A DNA stretch of 37,048 nt from Candidatus Zixiibacteriota bacterium (GCA_024641335.1 JAHEDG010000029.1:1-37048); one strand, 5' to 3'. Positions 1 through 9,396 are shown, numbered from the stretch's first letter. Numbers and translations: made by a program. The notes: generated by a model from the sequence alone, not told the origin.

Positions 1-297
1 AAGGAAGAGGCCGGGGCCGATACAATAGGTCATAAACACGAAATGAAGATGGATTCCTCAAAGAGCGGAGGGACCAGCGGCGTCTACACCTGCCCCATGG
101 ATTCGCATTCGAATGTTGTTCAGATGGGTCCGGGCAAATGCCCGGAATGCGGCATGAAGCTGGTGCCCGCGGAGGAAACGTCCGGCCGCACGGTTTATGA
201 ATGCCCTATGCCGGAGGACAGCGTGGTTTCGTCAAAGCCGGGGAATTGTCCGAAATGCGGAATGAAGCTGATTGAGAAAAAGATCGAGGGCAAATAG
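1..297 (+). CDS. Tandem heavy-metal-binding-domain protein, C-terminal part (5' end outside window)
   Basis: The reading frame is open from base 1 with no stop, so the gene starts upstream; the first ATG in view (43) is probably internal. The visible 98 residues hold two copies of the short heavy-metal-binding domain, each with a Cys-Pro-Met motif followed about 15-17 residues later by Cys-Pro-x-Cys-Gly-Met. A His- and Met-containing stretch (GHKHEMKM) precedes them. Domains of this type are found attached to CusB-type adaptors and copper ATPases. The stop lies two bases before the cusA start, so the two are almost certainly co-transcribed. I infer a periplasmic Cu/Ag chaperone, or the end of the RND adaptor, feeding the pump. 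Whether it is a separate small protein or the tail of an adaptor cannot be told from this window. Confidence 0.8.
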   Translation, partial: KEEAGADTIGHKHEMKMDSSKSGGTSGVYTCPMDSHSNVVQMGPGKCPECGMKLVPAEETSGRTVYECPMPEDSVVSSKPGNCPKCGMKLIEKKIEGK

Positions 298-299
298 TT

Positions 300-3200
300 A
301 TGATTGAGAAAATAATTGAATACTCGATAAAAAACCGGCTGATCGTCTTTATCTTTCTGGCGATCGTTGGAGCGGGAGGGATTTACGCGCTATTCAATAT
401 CCCCGTAGACGCCATCCCCGATCTTTCTGATGTCCAGGTGATTATCCAGACAGAATTTCCCGGACAAAGCCCGCAGGTGGTGGAAGACCAGGTGACTTAT
501 CCCATGGCTTCCGTGATGCTGTCGGTTCCCAACGCTAAAACGGTTCGAGGCTATTCGTTTTTCGGAATCAGCTTTGTTTATATCATTTTCGCCGACGGAA
601 CCGATCTTTACGACGCCAGAAGCAGGGTTCTGGAATATTTGAGCGGTATTACCGCCCGTCTTCCGGAAGGCGTGACTCCCCAACTTGGCCCGGACGCTAC
701 CGGTGTCGGCTGGATATTCGAATACGCTATCGAGGATACCAGCGGACGGTACGATCTTTCCGATCTGCGAAGCCTGCAGGACTGGTTTTTGAAATATGAC
801 CTGACTGCCATTCCAGGAGTGGCCGAAGTCGCGTCTGTGGGAGGATATGTCCGTCAATACCAGGTCGAAGTCGATCCCAACAAACTTCTGGCCTTCGGCA
901 TCCCTCTTCGTATGGTGAAAGAAGCCATCATGCGTTCCAACAACGACGTGGACGGCGGGCTTTTGGAAATGGGCGAAACCGAGTATATGATCAGGGGCCT
1001 CGGATATATCAGCAGTATCGACGATCTTAAGAAGATCGCTGTTATGACCACCCGGGAAGGCGCTCCGGTAACTTTAAGCCAGATCGCCGACATTCATCTC
1101 GGACCCGAACTGCGCCGCGGAGTGGCCGAGCTTGACGGAAAAGGCGAAACAGTCGGCGGAATAGTGGTGATGAGATTCGGCGAAAATACGCTTCAGGTAA
1201 TTGACAGGGTCAAGGCTCGATTGAAGGAGTTGGCGGAATCTGGGGGTATTCCGGAAGGCGTGGTCATCAAACCGGTTTACGATCGATCCAACCTGATAAA
1301 ATCGGCCATTTCCAACCTTCAGCATAAGCTGATCGAGGAAATTCTGGTTGTGGCCCTGATATGTATAATATTCCTGCTCCATTTTCGCTCGGCATTCGTG
1401 GCAGTATTTACGTTGCCGGTGGGCGTTTTAATTTCTCTTTTGGTCATGCATTTTCTAAATATAAATGCCAACATCATGTCGCTGGGGGGTATTGCCATCG
1501 CTATCGGGGTCATGGTCGACGCGTCGGTAGTGATGGTGGAGAACGCCCATAAACATCTGGAGCGGGACAAGGGAAAGAAAAACCATACCCAGATAATGAT
1601 CGACGCCTCGAAAGAGGTCGGACCGGCGCTGTTTTACTCGCTTCTTATCATTACTGTCTCTTTTCTGCCGGTATTCGTTCTCGGTGATCAATCGGGACGG
1701 TTGTTCAAGCCGCTGGCTTACACCAAGACATTCGCCATGGCCGCCTCGGCGTTCCTGGCGATTACGGTCATTCCCGTATTAATGACTATCTTCGTTAAAG
1801 GAAATATTCGGGCGGAAAAAGACAATCCGATTTCCCGATTCTTTATCGCCATCTATATGCCGACTGCCAGGCTGGTTCTGCGATACAGATGGTGGACGCT
1901 TGGAGCGACTGCCTTGATCCTCGCTATCTCGATATTTCCGGTGACACAGTTGGGATCGGAGTTCATGCCCCCGCTGTACGAGGGGGATATTCTATATATG
2001 CCGACGACTCTTCCCGGCATTCCCGTTTCCAAGGCCAAAGAACTTCTTCAGCAGACGGATCGTATCATAAAATCGTTTCCCGAGGTCGAGACGGTATTCG
2101 GAAAGATCGGCCGGGCCGAAACGGCTACCGATCCAGCGCCGATGATGATGATAGAGACGACCATCACGCTAAAGCCGGAGGATCAATGGCGCGACGGTAT
2201 GACTCCCGATAAGCTTGTCGAGGAATTCGATCAGGCTATACAGTTTCCGGGCCTGACCAACGCCTGGACTATGCCTATCAAAACCCGTATAGATATGCTG
2301 GCCACCGGTATCAAGACACCGGTCGGTATCAAGATAATGGGGGATAATCTCGACAGCTTGAGTGCCATTGGCGAACGGGTGGAATCGGCTGTCAGGAAGC
2401 TTAAAGGGACGCTTTCAGTTTACGCCGAAAGAGTAGTCGGCGAAAACTATATCGATTTTAAGATCAAGCGCGACGAAATCGCCCGATACGGACTTACTAT
2501 TGCCGACGTGCAGGATGTCATGATGTCGGCGGTTGGCGGCATGAACGTAACGACGACGGTCGAAGGTCTGGAACGTTATCCGGTCAACCTGCGCTATAGC
2601 CGGGAATACCGCGATAATATCGAGGCCTTGAAAAGAGTTCTGGTTCCGACGAAATCCGGCGCTCAGATCCCGTTGATACAACTTGCCGATATGACTATCC
2701 ACAAGGGGCCGGGAGGTATCAAATCGGAGAACGCCCGCAAGAGCGCCTGGGTATATGTCGATATCCGGGGAATCGATGTCGGCACGTATGTCGAGAACGC
2801 CAGGAAAGTAATCGCCGAGCAAATCGCGCTACCTCCGAAATATTCGCTTGTCTGGAGCGGGCAGTTCGAATATATGGAGGCGGTAGCTGGAAAACTCAAA
2901 GTGGCCGTGCCGCTGACCATAATAATTATTTTCCTTCTGCTTTATTTCCATTTCAAGAAAATGTCAGAAAGCCTGATAGTCATGTTGGGCCTGCCATTCG
3001 CTTTGATCGGCGGCATCTGGTGGTTATATCTGGCCGGGTACAACACATCGGTGGCCGTTTTTGTAGGTTTTATCGCTTTGGCCGGCCTGGCGGCCGAAAC
3101 CGGGGTAGTCATGCTGGTTTATCTCGACGAGGCCAGGAATCGTTATATGAGCGAAAACCGTCTGCTTACCATTAACGATCTCAACAGCTCCATACTCGAA

Positions 3201-3443
3201 GGCGCGGTAGAGAGAGTCAGGCCGAAGCTAATGACTGTTGCCACAACCATGATAGGCTTGTTTCCGATCATGATCGGTCATGGTACCGGATCCGAGGTCA
3301 TGCGTCGAATTGCCGCTCCGATGGTTGGGGGGCTGATTTCATCAACCTTATTGACATTATTAATTATTCCAGCTATTTATTCGATTGTAAAAGGACGGGA
3401 GATTTTTAAAACAATCGAATTCAAGGAGAAAGCCAATGCCTAA
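300..3443 (+). CDS. cusA: CusA/CzcA-family heavy-metal RND efflux pump, Cu(I)/Ag(I) type
   Basis: This 1047-residue inner-membrane proton/metal antiporter should expel Cu(I)/Ag(I) through a tripartite CusCBA-like complex. It has the usual family length and layout: TM1 at about 13-31, a large periplasmic loop, a TM2-TM6 block around 340-500, a second loop, and a TM block from about 890. The three methionines that define the CusA metal relay are all present: M567 (ILYMPTTLPGI), M617 (PMMMIETT) and M666 (RIDMLATG), matching E. coli M573, M623 and M672. Proton-relay acids D407 and E414 lie in the TM4 motif GVMVDASVVMVEN. These residues favour a monovalent copper/silver pump over a Zn/Co/Cd CzcA. 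The start follows the preceding stop by two bases, and the 3' end overlaps the next gene by 8 bases, so the three genes form an operon. Confidence 0.95.
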   Translation: MIEKIIEYSIKNRLIVFIFLAIVGAGGIYALFNIPVDAIPDLSDVQVIIQTEFPGQSPQVVEDQVTYPMASVMLSVPNAKTVRGYSFFGISFVYIIFADGTDLYDARSRVLEYLSGITARLPEGVTPQLGPDATGVGWIFEYAIEDTSGRYDLSDLRSLQDWFLKYDLTAIPGVAEVASVGGYVRQYQVEVDPNKLLAFGIPLRMVKEAIMRSNNDVDGGLLEMGETEYMIRGLGYISSIDDLKKIAVMTTREGAPVTLSQIADIHLGPELRRGVAELDGKGETVGGIVVMRFGENTLQVIDRVKARLKELAESGGIPEGVVIKPVYDRSNLIKSAISNLQHKLIEEILVVALICIIFLLHFRSAFVAVFTLPVGVLISLLVMHFLNINANIMSLGGIAIAIGVMVDASVVMVENAHKHLERDKGKKNHTQIMIDASKEVGPALFYSLLIITVSFLPVFVLGDQSGRLFKPLAYTKTFAMAASAFLAITVIPVLMTIFVKGNIRAEKDNPISRFFIAIYMPTARLVLRYRWWTLGATALILAISIFPVTQLGSEFMPPLYEGDILYMPTTLPGIPVSKAKELLQQTDRIIKSFPEVETVFGKIGRAETATDPAPMMMIETTITLKPEDQWRDGMTPDKLVEEFDQAIQFPGLTNAWTMPIKTRIDMLATGIKTPVGIKIMGDNLDSLSAIGERVESAVRKLKGTLSVYAERVVGENYIDFKIKRDEIARYGLTIADVQDVMMSAVGGMNVTTTVEGLERYPVNLRYSREYRDNIEALKRVLVPTKSGAQIPLIQLADMTIHKGPGGIKSENARKSAWVYVDIRGIDVGTYVENARKVIAEQIALPPKYSLVWSGQFEYMEAVAGKLKVAVPLTIIIIFLLLYFHFKKMSESLIVMLGLPFALIGGIWWLYLAGYNTSVAVFVGFIALAGLAAETGVVMLVYLDEARNRYMSENRLLTINDLNSSILEGAVERVRPKLMTVATTMIGLFPIMIGHGTGSEVMRRIAAPMVGGLISSTLLTLLIIPAIYSIVKGREIFKTIEFKEKANA

Positions 3444-3975
3444 TTTCCACCCAATGCTGGTGCATTTTCCGATCGCGCTGATATTTATCGTGGTGGCGTG
3501 CGATCTGATTGGCCATATCACTGGTAAAAAACCGTATATCAAAGCGGCCAACATAATCACCGGCTTCGCTGCCCTGGGAGCTATAGCCTCGGTTCTCACC
3601 GGGGTGGCCGCGGAAGAATCGGTTTGGCTTCCCGGCTCCGCCCATGATCTTTTCGAGCTGCACGAGCTTTTGGGATTCACATTCCTCGGTATCGTAGTGG
3701 TATTGGCTATTATCAGGCTGGCGGTCGGAGAAAAAATATACGGCTCTATGGGTCGGGTAGCCCTGCTTATCGCCATTATCGGAGCCGCTGTTGTCGGTTG
3801 GGGAGGATATCTCGGTGGTGAAATGGTTTATACTCACGGCGCCGGAGTGAAACAGGCCGAGATATCCACCGCAAGAGCGGATTCGCTTTATAACGAACTG
3901 AAGATCATAGATGAAGAAGAGTTCGAGGATGAAGGATCGGAGGATAACCAGGATAATGACGCTCATAAGCATTAG
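3436..3975 (+). CDS. DUF2231-family four-helix membrane protein
   Basis: This 179-residue protein opens with MPNFHPMLVHFPIAL, the N-terminal signature of DUF2231 membrane proteins, with paired histidines H5 and H10. About four membrane helices follow, at roughly 8-27, 37-56, 73-93 and 107-127. The ATG overlaps the 3' end of cusA by 8 bases, which implies translational coupling. DUF2231 proteins have no firmly established biochemical role; they are seen near metal-efflux and cytochrome genes, and the paired His residues suggest heme or metal contact (inference). The C-terminal tail is strongly acidic and ends in DAHKH, which could bind metal outside the membrane. It is probably an accessory of the copper efflux operon. 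Confidence 0.85.
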   Translation: MPNFHPMLVHFPIALIFIVVACDLIGHITGKKPYIKAANIITGFAALGAIASVLTGVAAEESVWLPGSAHDLFELHELLGFTFLGIVVVLAIIRLAVGEKIYGSMGRVALLIAIIGAAVVGWGGYLGGEMVYTHGAGVKQAEISTARADSLYNELKIIDEEEFEDEGSEDNQDNDAHKH

Positions 3976-4083
3976 ACTTGTGCTTGCGAAATGGTCATTT
4001 TGATTTGATATTTCTTAAACTTCAGGCGGTTTCTTCCGATATCTGAACTGATAGCCATCAATTTCAATTTATCGGGAGGAGAA

Positions 4084-4884
4084 ATGAAAAAGACCGCCAT
4101 TTATCTCGGATTGGCAATTTCGGCGATGATCCTGATCCTGGCCGCGTGCTCCGACAAGAGCGCCAACAACGCCAAAACCGAGGGAGATTATAACGACCCC
4201 GCGTTCCTGCAAGCCAAAAGCTTCGCCGATTATTATGTAGATACGACTTTTTCCGCCACCCAGATCGCTATGGGCTATCGGAATTTCGACGGTACAGGGC
4301 CGCTTTCAGTTGCCGGTGATTCGTTGAATATCGTTTACAATCCGGATCTTTGCTGGTGGATGATTTATATCAGCTCCGATACCACCGGGTTTCATCTGCT
4401 GGTCACCGATTCTGTGAAATTTGTCGACGTTCTATCGGCTTGCCAGCAGTTTCCAGATTCGGTTACTACCGACCAGATCGATTACTACGCCTACATGGAA
4501 GTCGCTCTCGATGATACCTTAAGCAGTTTTGATATCTCCGGTTATCAGAGAGCAAATATCTCCGGGTTTCAAACGGATCAGATCGTTATTAACGGAACCT
4601 CGGCGACGCAAATGGGTATGACCATAAATCTGACAACATACGATATCGCCTACAGCGCGTCTGTCACCGATCTTACTTTTTTGACAGCGGATGTAGTGGC
4701 CGATACCGCGGTTTATCCTCTTTCAGGCGGTATGGAAATCAATATGGCGATGGCTGTTGTTTCGGTACAGGGAGGGGCCTCGTACAACTGGTATCTGGTG
4801 ATCACGTTCGGCACAACCGGTTACCATGCTTACGCCGAATCGGGCGACAACTACTGGGAGTGGGACGAGCCTTACGGCGGCTGA
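4084..4884 (+). CDS. Predicted lipoprotein of unknown function
   Basis: The 266-residue product starts with a classical lipoprotein signal: KK at positions 2-3, a hydrophobic core and the lipobox LAAC with the modified cysteine at C22. A GGGAGGAG ribosome binding site lies just before the ATG. The mature part is rich in Asp, Thr, Ser, Tyr and aromatic residues with alternating polarity, suggesting an all-beta fold, and its C-terminus is aromatic and acidic. I do not recognise a family. It is separated from the copper operon by 108 bases and ends in its own terminator, so it is likely a monocistronic unit or the last gene after cusA. Location is the periplasmic face of the inner or outer membrane. 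Confidence 0.8.
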   Translation: MKKTAIYLGLAISAMILILAACSDKSANNAKTEGDYNDPAFLQAKSFADYYVDTTFSATQIAMGYRNFDGTGPLSVAGDSLNIVYNPDLCWWMIYISSDTTGFHLLVTDSVKFVDVLSACQQFPDSVTTDQIDYYAYMEVALDDTLSSFDISGYQRANISGFQTDQIVINGTSATQMGMTINLTTYDIAYSASVTDLTFLTADVVADTAVYPLSGGMEINMAMAVVSVQGGASYNWYLVITFGTTGYHAYAESGDNYWEWDEPYGG

Positions 4885-4906
4885 TTCATTTATATAAGAT
4901 TTCTTC

Positions 4907-4939
4907 AGACCGGCGGATCGATTCGCCGGTCTTTTTTTT
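4907..4939 (+). terminator. Rho-independent terminator after the lipoprotein gene
   Basis: A perfect 9-bp GC-rich stem (AGACCGGCG paired with CGCCGGTCT) with an 8-base loop is followed by a run of seven more T. It begins 22 bases after the lipoprotein stop codon and isolates that gene from the downstream symporter. Confidence 0.9.
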
Positions 4940-4971
4940 CGGACGGAAATCTGTTTCCCGGCGATAACCAT

Positions 4972-5000
4972 TTGAAAAAAATTCCGATCGATGATATGAT
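4972..5000 (+). promoter_or_regulatory. Candidate sigma-70 promoter for the symporter gene
   Basis: TTGAAA and TATGAT are separated by exactly 17 bases; each box matches the consensus at 5 of 6 positions. It lies directly after the previous terminator and about 40 bases before the symporter start codon, which has a strong GGAAGGAGG ribosome binding site. Confidence 0.6.
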
Positions 5001-5038
5001 TTGTCTAAAATTGCCCGGCTGCCGGAAGGAGGTTCCGC

Positions 5039-6490
5039 ATGGAAGCGTCGTGGTCTGTTTTAATATCGTTTTCGATTTATACTCTGGCAATAGTATCGGT
5101 TGGGCTCTGGTCGGCCAAATACGCCACCGATACCTCGAAAGATTACCTGATTGCCGGAAAAGGCCTGGGCGCATGGGTGACTTCGATATCAGCGTCGGCT
5201 TCGTCGGAATCGGGCTGGGTTACTCTCGGTCTGGTGGGAGAAGCGTTCAACAGCGGCCTGGGAGCGCTATGGGTGATCCCCGGCTGCCTTTTGGGATATC
5301 TATTCAACTGGTTTGTCATGGCCAAACGAATCCAAAAATACTCGGCCAACGGGGACTCCTTGACCATACCTGATATCCTGGCCGAACGGTTCAGCGATCG
5401 CGGCAAAACTATCAGGATTATTTCCGTGGTAATTATCACGGTAATGATGACCACGTATGTATCGGCCCAGCTCAACGCCGCCGGAAAAGCGTTGTCGGCT
5501 GTTTTCGGGACCGGATATGTAATCAGCGTATTAATCGGGGCGGCGATAGTGCTTGTCTATACCATCTCCGGCGGGTTCAGGGCTGTGGCCTGGACCGATC
5601 TGGTGCAGGGGATTTTAATGGTTATCGCGTTGGTGGTTCTGCCTGTAATCGTAATCACCAAACTCGGCGGTTTCGGGGCGATGTTCGCCAAATTGAGCGA
5701 GTTGGACCTTGTCTCAGGCAAGTCGCTATTGATGACTCCGGCCGCCGGAAGCGTGGGGCTGTTCGGCCTCGGATATATAATCGGCCAGCTCGGTATAGGA
5801 CTCGGTTATCCCGGCCAGCCGCATGTATTAATTCGTTATATGGCGGCGAAGGATCAGAAGTCTTTGAAAAAAGGGGCCATCATCGCCATGGCCTGGGGCA
5901 CTCTGGTGTTTTCCGGGGCGGTATTTCTGGGTTTGGCCTGCAAAGCGATGTTTACCACAATGGGTGACGCCGAACAGGCATTGCCGATAATCTCTGTTCA
6001 ATTGCTCCCGGGCATTTTCGCCGGTATGATGTTGGCGGCGGTGTTAGCGGCGATCTGTTCGACAGCCGATTCGCAATTGATAGTGGCATCGTCGGCCATA
6101 TCTCACGACATCTTCGTACGGGCTCGCGGCAAAGCACTTACGCAAAAGCAGGCGGTCAGGATCGACCGGCTCTGGGTGGCTATAATCGGGATTGTAGCGA
6201 TACTGTTCGCCTTGACCGAGAACCGGGTCATATTCGAATTCGTGCTTTACGCCTGGGCCGGTCTGGGGGCGGCGTTCGGCCCCATGTTCATCCTCGGCTT
6301 CTTATGGAAAAAGTCGACGTCGGAAGGAGCCATTGCGGGGGCGGTGGTCGGCTTTCTGACGGTGATCATCTGGCGAAATGTGCCTGCGCTAAAGGCGATG
6401 GTTTACGAACTGGTGCCGGCGTTTATTCTGGCGTTAGCGGTGAATTGGGCAGTGAGTATGGTTTATTACGGCAAGAAGGCCAAAGCCTAA
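5039..6490 (+). CDS. putP: Sodium/solute symporter, PutP (sodium/proline) type
   Basis: This 483-residue SSS-family transporter uses the sodium gradient to import a small solute, most likely proline. It is hydrophobic throughout with about 13 membrane helices, and matches PutP in length and landmarks: KDYLIAGKGLGAW at about 35-46, ISGGFRAVAWTDLVQG at about 176-191, GYPGQPHVLIRY at about 257-268, and the Na2-site serine/threonine S341-T342 in ICSTADSQL. The start is fixed by a strong ribosome binding site 6-7 bases upstream. One difference: the residue aligned with E. coli PutP Asp55, needed for sodium coupling, appears to be Ser56 followed by Glu57 (ASSESGW here, ASDMSGW in E. coli). The substrate could therefore be another solute. 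It stands alone between a terminator and a convergent gene. Confidence 0.85.
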   Translation: MEASWSVLISFSIYTLAIVSVGLWSAKYATDTSKDYLIAGKGLGAWVTSISASASSESGWVTLGLVGEAFNSGLGALWVIPGCLLGYLFNWFVMAKRIQKYSANGDSLTIPDILAERFSDRGKTIRIISVVIITVMMTTYVSAQLNAAGKALSAVFGTGYVISVLIGAAIVLVYTISGGFRAVAWTDLVQGILMVIALVVLPVIVITKLGGFGAMFAKLSELDLVSGKSLLMTPAAGSVGLFGLGYIIGQLGIGLGYPGQPHVLIRYMAAKDQKSLKKGAIIAMAWGTLVFSGAVFLGLACKAMFTTMGDAEQALPIISVQLLPGIFAGMMLAAVLAAICSTADSQLIVASSAISHDIFVRARGKALTQKQAVRIDRLWVAIIGIVAILFALTENRVIFEFVLYAWAGLGAAFGPMFILGFLWKKSTSEGAIAGAVVGFLTVIIWRNVPALKAMVYELVPAFILALAVNWAVSMVYYGKKAKA

Positions 6491-6704
6491 TGGATGGCAG
6501 ATAGGATTTTCCCGGGTTATAGGGTGGATAAAACCCGACATTCCCGGACCAAGGCTCAATCCTAAACGAGTTTGGGAGTGCCACACAACCATTGTGTTAT
6601 TATATTTCCTTGCCAATCAGCCGGGATTATAACACGCGATAAAAAAATTGTTTCAGAGATTCAAAGTGTTAAGATCAGTCGCAGCGGATAATACCGTGCG
6701 TTCA
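6491..6704. other. Intergenic region between convergent transporter genes
   Basis: The 214 bases between two convergent stop codons contain no convincing gene. The only structure seen is a weak AT-rich inverted repeat, ACACAA-CCA-TTGTGT, at 6583-6597, followed by a T/A-rich run on the plus strand. It could act as a poor bidirectional terminator, but the stem is too weak to call. Confidence 0.4.
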
Positions 6705-7943
6705 CTACCCTGCCAGCGGTCGTTCTCCCTCCGTGCGGGCGATAACCACCGCTCCGCATGAATCGGAGAATACGTTGACCGTGGTCCGGCACATATCCAG
6801 AATCCTGTCGAATACCTGGATGATGGCGATACCCTCGAACGGCACCCCGATGGCCGCCATGATCATCGGAATAGTCGCCAGGGACGCTTTCGGAATAGCG
6901 GCCGTGGCTACCGATGCCGCCAAAGCGGTTATGACTACGATAATCTGCTGTACTATTCCAAGATGTATGCCGTAGGTTTGGGCTATGAAAAGAACGGCTG
7001 CCGCCTCGTAAAGAGCCGTTCCGTCCATATTGATCGTCGCGCCCATAGGCAGAACGAAACTGGTAATCTTGTTCGATACTCCGGCACTATTCTCGACCCG
7101 TTCCATTGTCAAGGGGAGAGTCGCCCCCGATGAGGCGGTGGAGAAGGCGGTAAGAAGGGCAGGTCCCATCGCCCTGACATGCTTAAGCGGACTGACCCGT
7201 CCGATAAATTTCATGATTAGCGGCAGAGTGATAAAGGCGTGGAATACCAGGCCGCCGAGTATGCAGAAAAAATATAAAAGAAGCGGTCCGAAGGCATCAA
7301 AGCCGGTTTCAGCGACGACTTTGGTAATCAGCCCGAATATTCCCAGAGGAGCCACGCTGATTACCAGATGAGTGATCTTCATCATCACCTGGAAAAAGGC
7401 CGAGAAGATATCGGTCAAAAGAACCCTCGGCTTTTCAGGAAGCCTGGTTATGAATATCCCGAACAGGATACAGAAAAATATCAAAGGCAGAATATCGCCG
7501 TCGGCAACGGCTTTGAGCAGATTGGTGGGAACCATGCTCTGGATCAGCTCGTAGACCGCTCCCCAGACGCTTTTAGACGCGGTAAAGGTGTCAGGCGCTT
7601 CGCCCAGGTTCAGGTGCACACCGAAGCCGGGCGCGACCATGTTCATGATCACCATGCCGACAACAATAGCCATCAGAGATGTCGACATATAGTATAGGAA
7701 AGTTTTTCCACCCAGGCGGCCCAGGCCTTCGCCCGCTCCGATTCCCGATATACCGGAAATCAGCGAAGCTGCTATCAGTGGCACAATGATCATTCGCAGA
7801 AGCCGGATAAACATGGTTCCCAGCGGTTCGGCTACAATCAACGCCGGTTCGCCTATAAGCCATCCGGTCAAGCCTCCCAAAGCTATGCCGATAAAAATCC
7901 AGCCGGTGAGATTTATTTTTTTGAGCCCAGCTAATAAGATCAT
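6705..7943 (-). CDS. Dicarboxylate/glutamate:cation symporter (DAACS family, GltP/GltPh-like)
   Basis: This 412-residue inner-membrane importer should bring in an acidic amino acid or C4-dicarboxylate with sodium or protons. The family landmarks are clear: hairpin HP1 with the serine-rich STASSGATLP (268-277), the TM7 motif NMDGT (305-309), HP2 around 345-360, and TM8 with D383, R386, T387, N390 and D394. Those TM8 residues match the substrate- and cation-binding positions D394, R397, T398, N401 and D405 of archaeal GltPh. The retained arginine favours acidic substrates. The ATG has no clear ribosome binding site. It follows the M16 gene by 70 bases in the same direction and is either the last gene of the long minus-strand block or a separate unit. 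Confidence 0.9.
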   Translation of the reverse strand: MILLAGLKKINLTGWIFIGIALGGLTGWLIGEPALIVAEPLGTMFIRLLRMIIVPLIAASLISGISGIGAGEGLGRLGGKTFLYYMSTSLMAIVVGMVIMNMVAPGFGVHLNLGEAPDTFTASKSVWGAVYELIQSMVPTNLLKAVADGDILPLIFFCILFGIFITRLPEKPRVLLTDIFSAFFQVMMKITHLVISVAPLGIFGLITKVVAETGFDAFGPLLLYFFCILGGLVFHAFITLPLIMKFIGRVSPLKHVRAMGPALLTAFSTASSGATLPLTMERVENSAGVSNKITSFVLPMGATINMDGTALYEAAAVLFIAQTYGIHLGIVQQIIVVITALAASVATAAIPKASLATIPMIMAAIGVPFEGIAIIQVFDRILDMCRTTVNVFSDSCGAVVIARTEGERPLAG

Positions 7944-8013
7944 AAAAACAAATATGGGAGATTGACTGGAAGATTACCACTAAAATATAAATAAGGACGC
8001 GAATATCGGACGA

Positions 8014-9396
8014 CTATAGATCGTCGATACTCTTTACCGTGACATGACCCAGTTTTTTCAGATCTTCTTCCACGTCCGCCGCTCTGGAAACGACGCACAT
8101 GACCATATTGTCCGTATCGATTAAAAGGCCGGCGATACGACGGATATCATCTTTGCTGACCTTTTGGATATTCTCGGTAAAGTCCGTGATATACGATACC
8201 GGCAGGCCGGAAAGCCTGATCCTGATAATTTCATGGGCGATGTCAGATGGTGTCTCCAGGCTGACAGGATAATACCCGGTATAAAAGCCAATGGCGTTCT
8301 TGTACTCTTCATCGGAGATTCCGTTTTCGGCCAGATCTTCCATTACTTTCATGGCGGCGTCTATAGCTTTCAAAGTGGAATCGTTTTCTGTGAAAGTCCG
8401 GCAGTAGAAAGCCCCCGGCAGACGGTTGAATTCGTTGATAGTCCGTATATCATAGGTAAGTCCGCCTTTATCTCGAACCTCGGTCATCAGACGGTTGATA
8501 AAAGAGACTCCGGCTCCGAGCACATAATTCATCACCTGAAACGAATAATAATAGTCGCTCTCGCGGGTGATACCGAATCCGCCGAAACGGATATTGGTCT
8601 GGGTGGCGTCGGGCTTGTCTATAAGCAGGATCGACCGTCCCTCCGGCGCGGGAGGGGTTGAGAGTTTCAGATTTTCGATAATTCCCTTTTTCCATTGGCC
8701 GAATGCCCCGGTAATCGCGGCCATGACGCCATCCGGTGTTATATCGCCGGCTACCACCAGGAAAGAGTTGTTGGGCAGGAAATATTCAGAGTAATAAGCG
8801 GCTATGTCTTTTTTCGTGATGCTTTCGACCGACTCGATGGTGCCGTTTACCGGATGTCCGTAGGGATGATCGCCGAATAAAAGTTTGTTGAAATTATCGG
8901 CGCAAACCAGGGAGGGATCGTCCTTCGATTCTATTATCCCGTTTATGGTCTGTCTGCGGTAACGCTCGATTTCTTCATCGTCGAAAGCCGGATTCAGGAT
9001 CACGTCGGACATGATATCGAGAATAGCGTCGAAATGCTTCAACAGGGTGTTTGCCGTTATGTATACGGCGTCGCGATCTGCCTGGCAGTCCAGTGATCCG
9101 CCGACATAATCGATTTGATCGGCTATCTCGGTGGCTTTGCGGGTTTTGGTTCCATTGCGGAGCAGGCTGGCGGTGAATCCGGCCAATCCTGATTTATCAG
9201 CCGGATCGAACAGCGAACCGGAGCTGATGACCATTTCCAGGGAGACAATCGGCAGTTCGTGATTTTCCACTATGATAACATTCAGACCGTTGTCGAGAGT
9301 CCTCTCGGTAATGGGAGGGAGCTTCATATTCCCGGCCGAAATCGGAACGCTCAAGGCAAGCGATAACAATATCGGGATTGTTCTATTTCTTATCAT
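8014..9396 (-). CDS. M16 peptidase-family subunit lacking the zinc motif (inactive partner)
   Basis: This 460-residue exported protein has the two-lobed M16 (pitrilysin/processing-peptidase) architecture: an N-terminal domain from LDNGLNVIIVENHELP and a C-terminal M16_C domain from about residue 180. The catalytic HxxEH is absent. Where the motif should follow 'SGLA' the protein reads GFTAS (residues 73-77). It is therefore probably the non-catalytic half of a heterodimer with the active M16 gene just upstream, as in two-subunit bacterial M16B peptidases and mitochondrial processing peptidase. I place the start at ATG 9396 rather than a TTG at 9408, because GGAGG lies 7 bases upstream of the ATG and the product then begins with a clean signal peptide (MIRNRTIPILLSLALS). 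The 17-base gap to the preceding gene shows an operon. Confidence 0.9.
   Translation of the reverse strand: MIRNRTIPILLSLALSVPISAGNMKLPPITERTLDNGLNVIIVENHELPIVSLEMVISSGSLFDPADKSGLAGFTASLLRNGTKTRKATEIADQIDYVGGSLDCQADRDAVYITANTLLKHFDAILDIMSDVILNPAFDDEEIERYRRQTINGIIESKDDPSLVCADNFNKLLFGDHPYGHPVNGTIESVESITKKDIAAYYSEYFLPNNSFLVVAGDITPDGVMAAITGAFGQWKKGIIENLKLSTPPAPEGRSILLIDKPDATQTNIRFGGFGITRESDYYYSFQVMNYVLGAGVSFINRLMTEVRDKGGLTYDIRTINEFNRLPGAFYCRTFTENDSTLKAIDAAMKVMEDLAENGISDEEYKNAIGFYTGYYPVSLETPSDIAHEIIRIRLSGLPVSYITDFTENIQKVSKDDIRRIAGLLIDTDNMVMCVVSRAADVEEDLKKLGHVTVKSIDDL

Noticed and set aside
3421-3972. 183-codon minus-strand frame covering the DUF2231 gene
   Set aside because: The plus-strand product has clear membrane helices and family signature and is coupled to cusA; the reverse frame has neither.
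4013-4083. Promoter before the lipoprotein gene
   Set aside because: Only poor matches to -35 and -10 boxes; transcription could equally run on from the copper operon.
6583-6597. Inverted repeat ACACAA/TTGTGT as a terminator between convergent genes
   Set aside because: Six AT-rich pairs and no clean T run; too weak to call.
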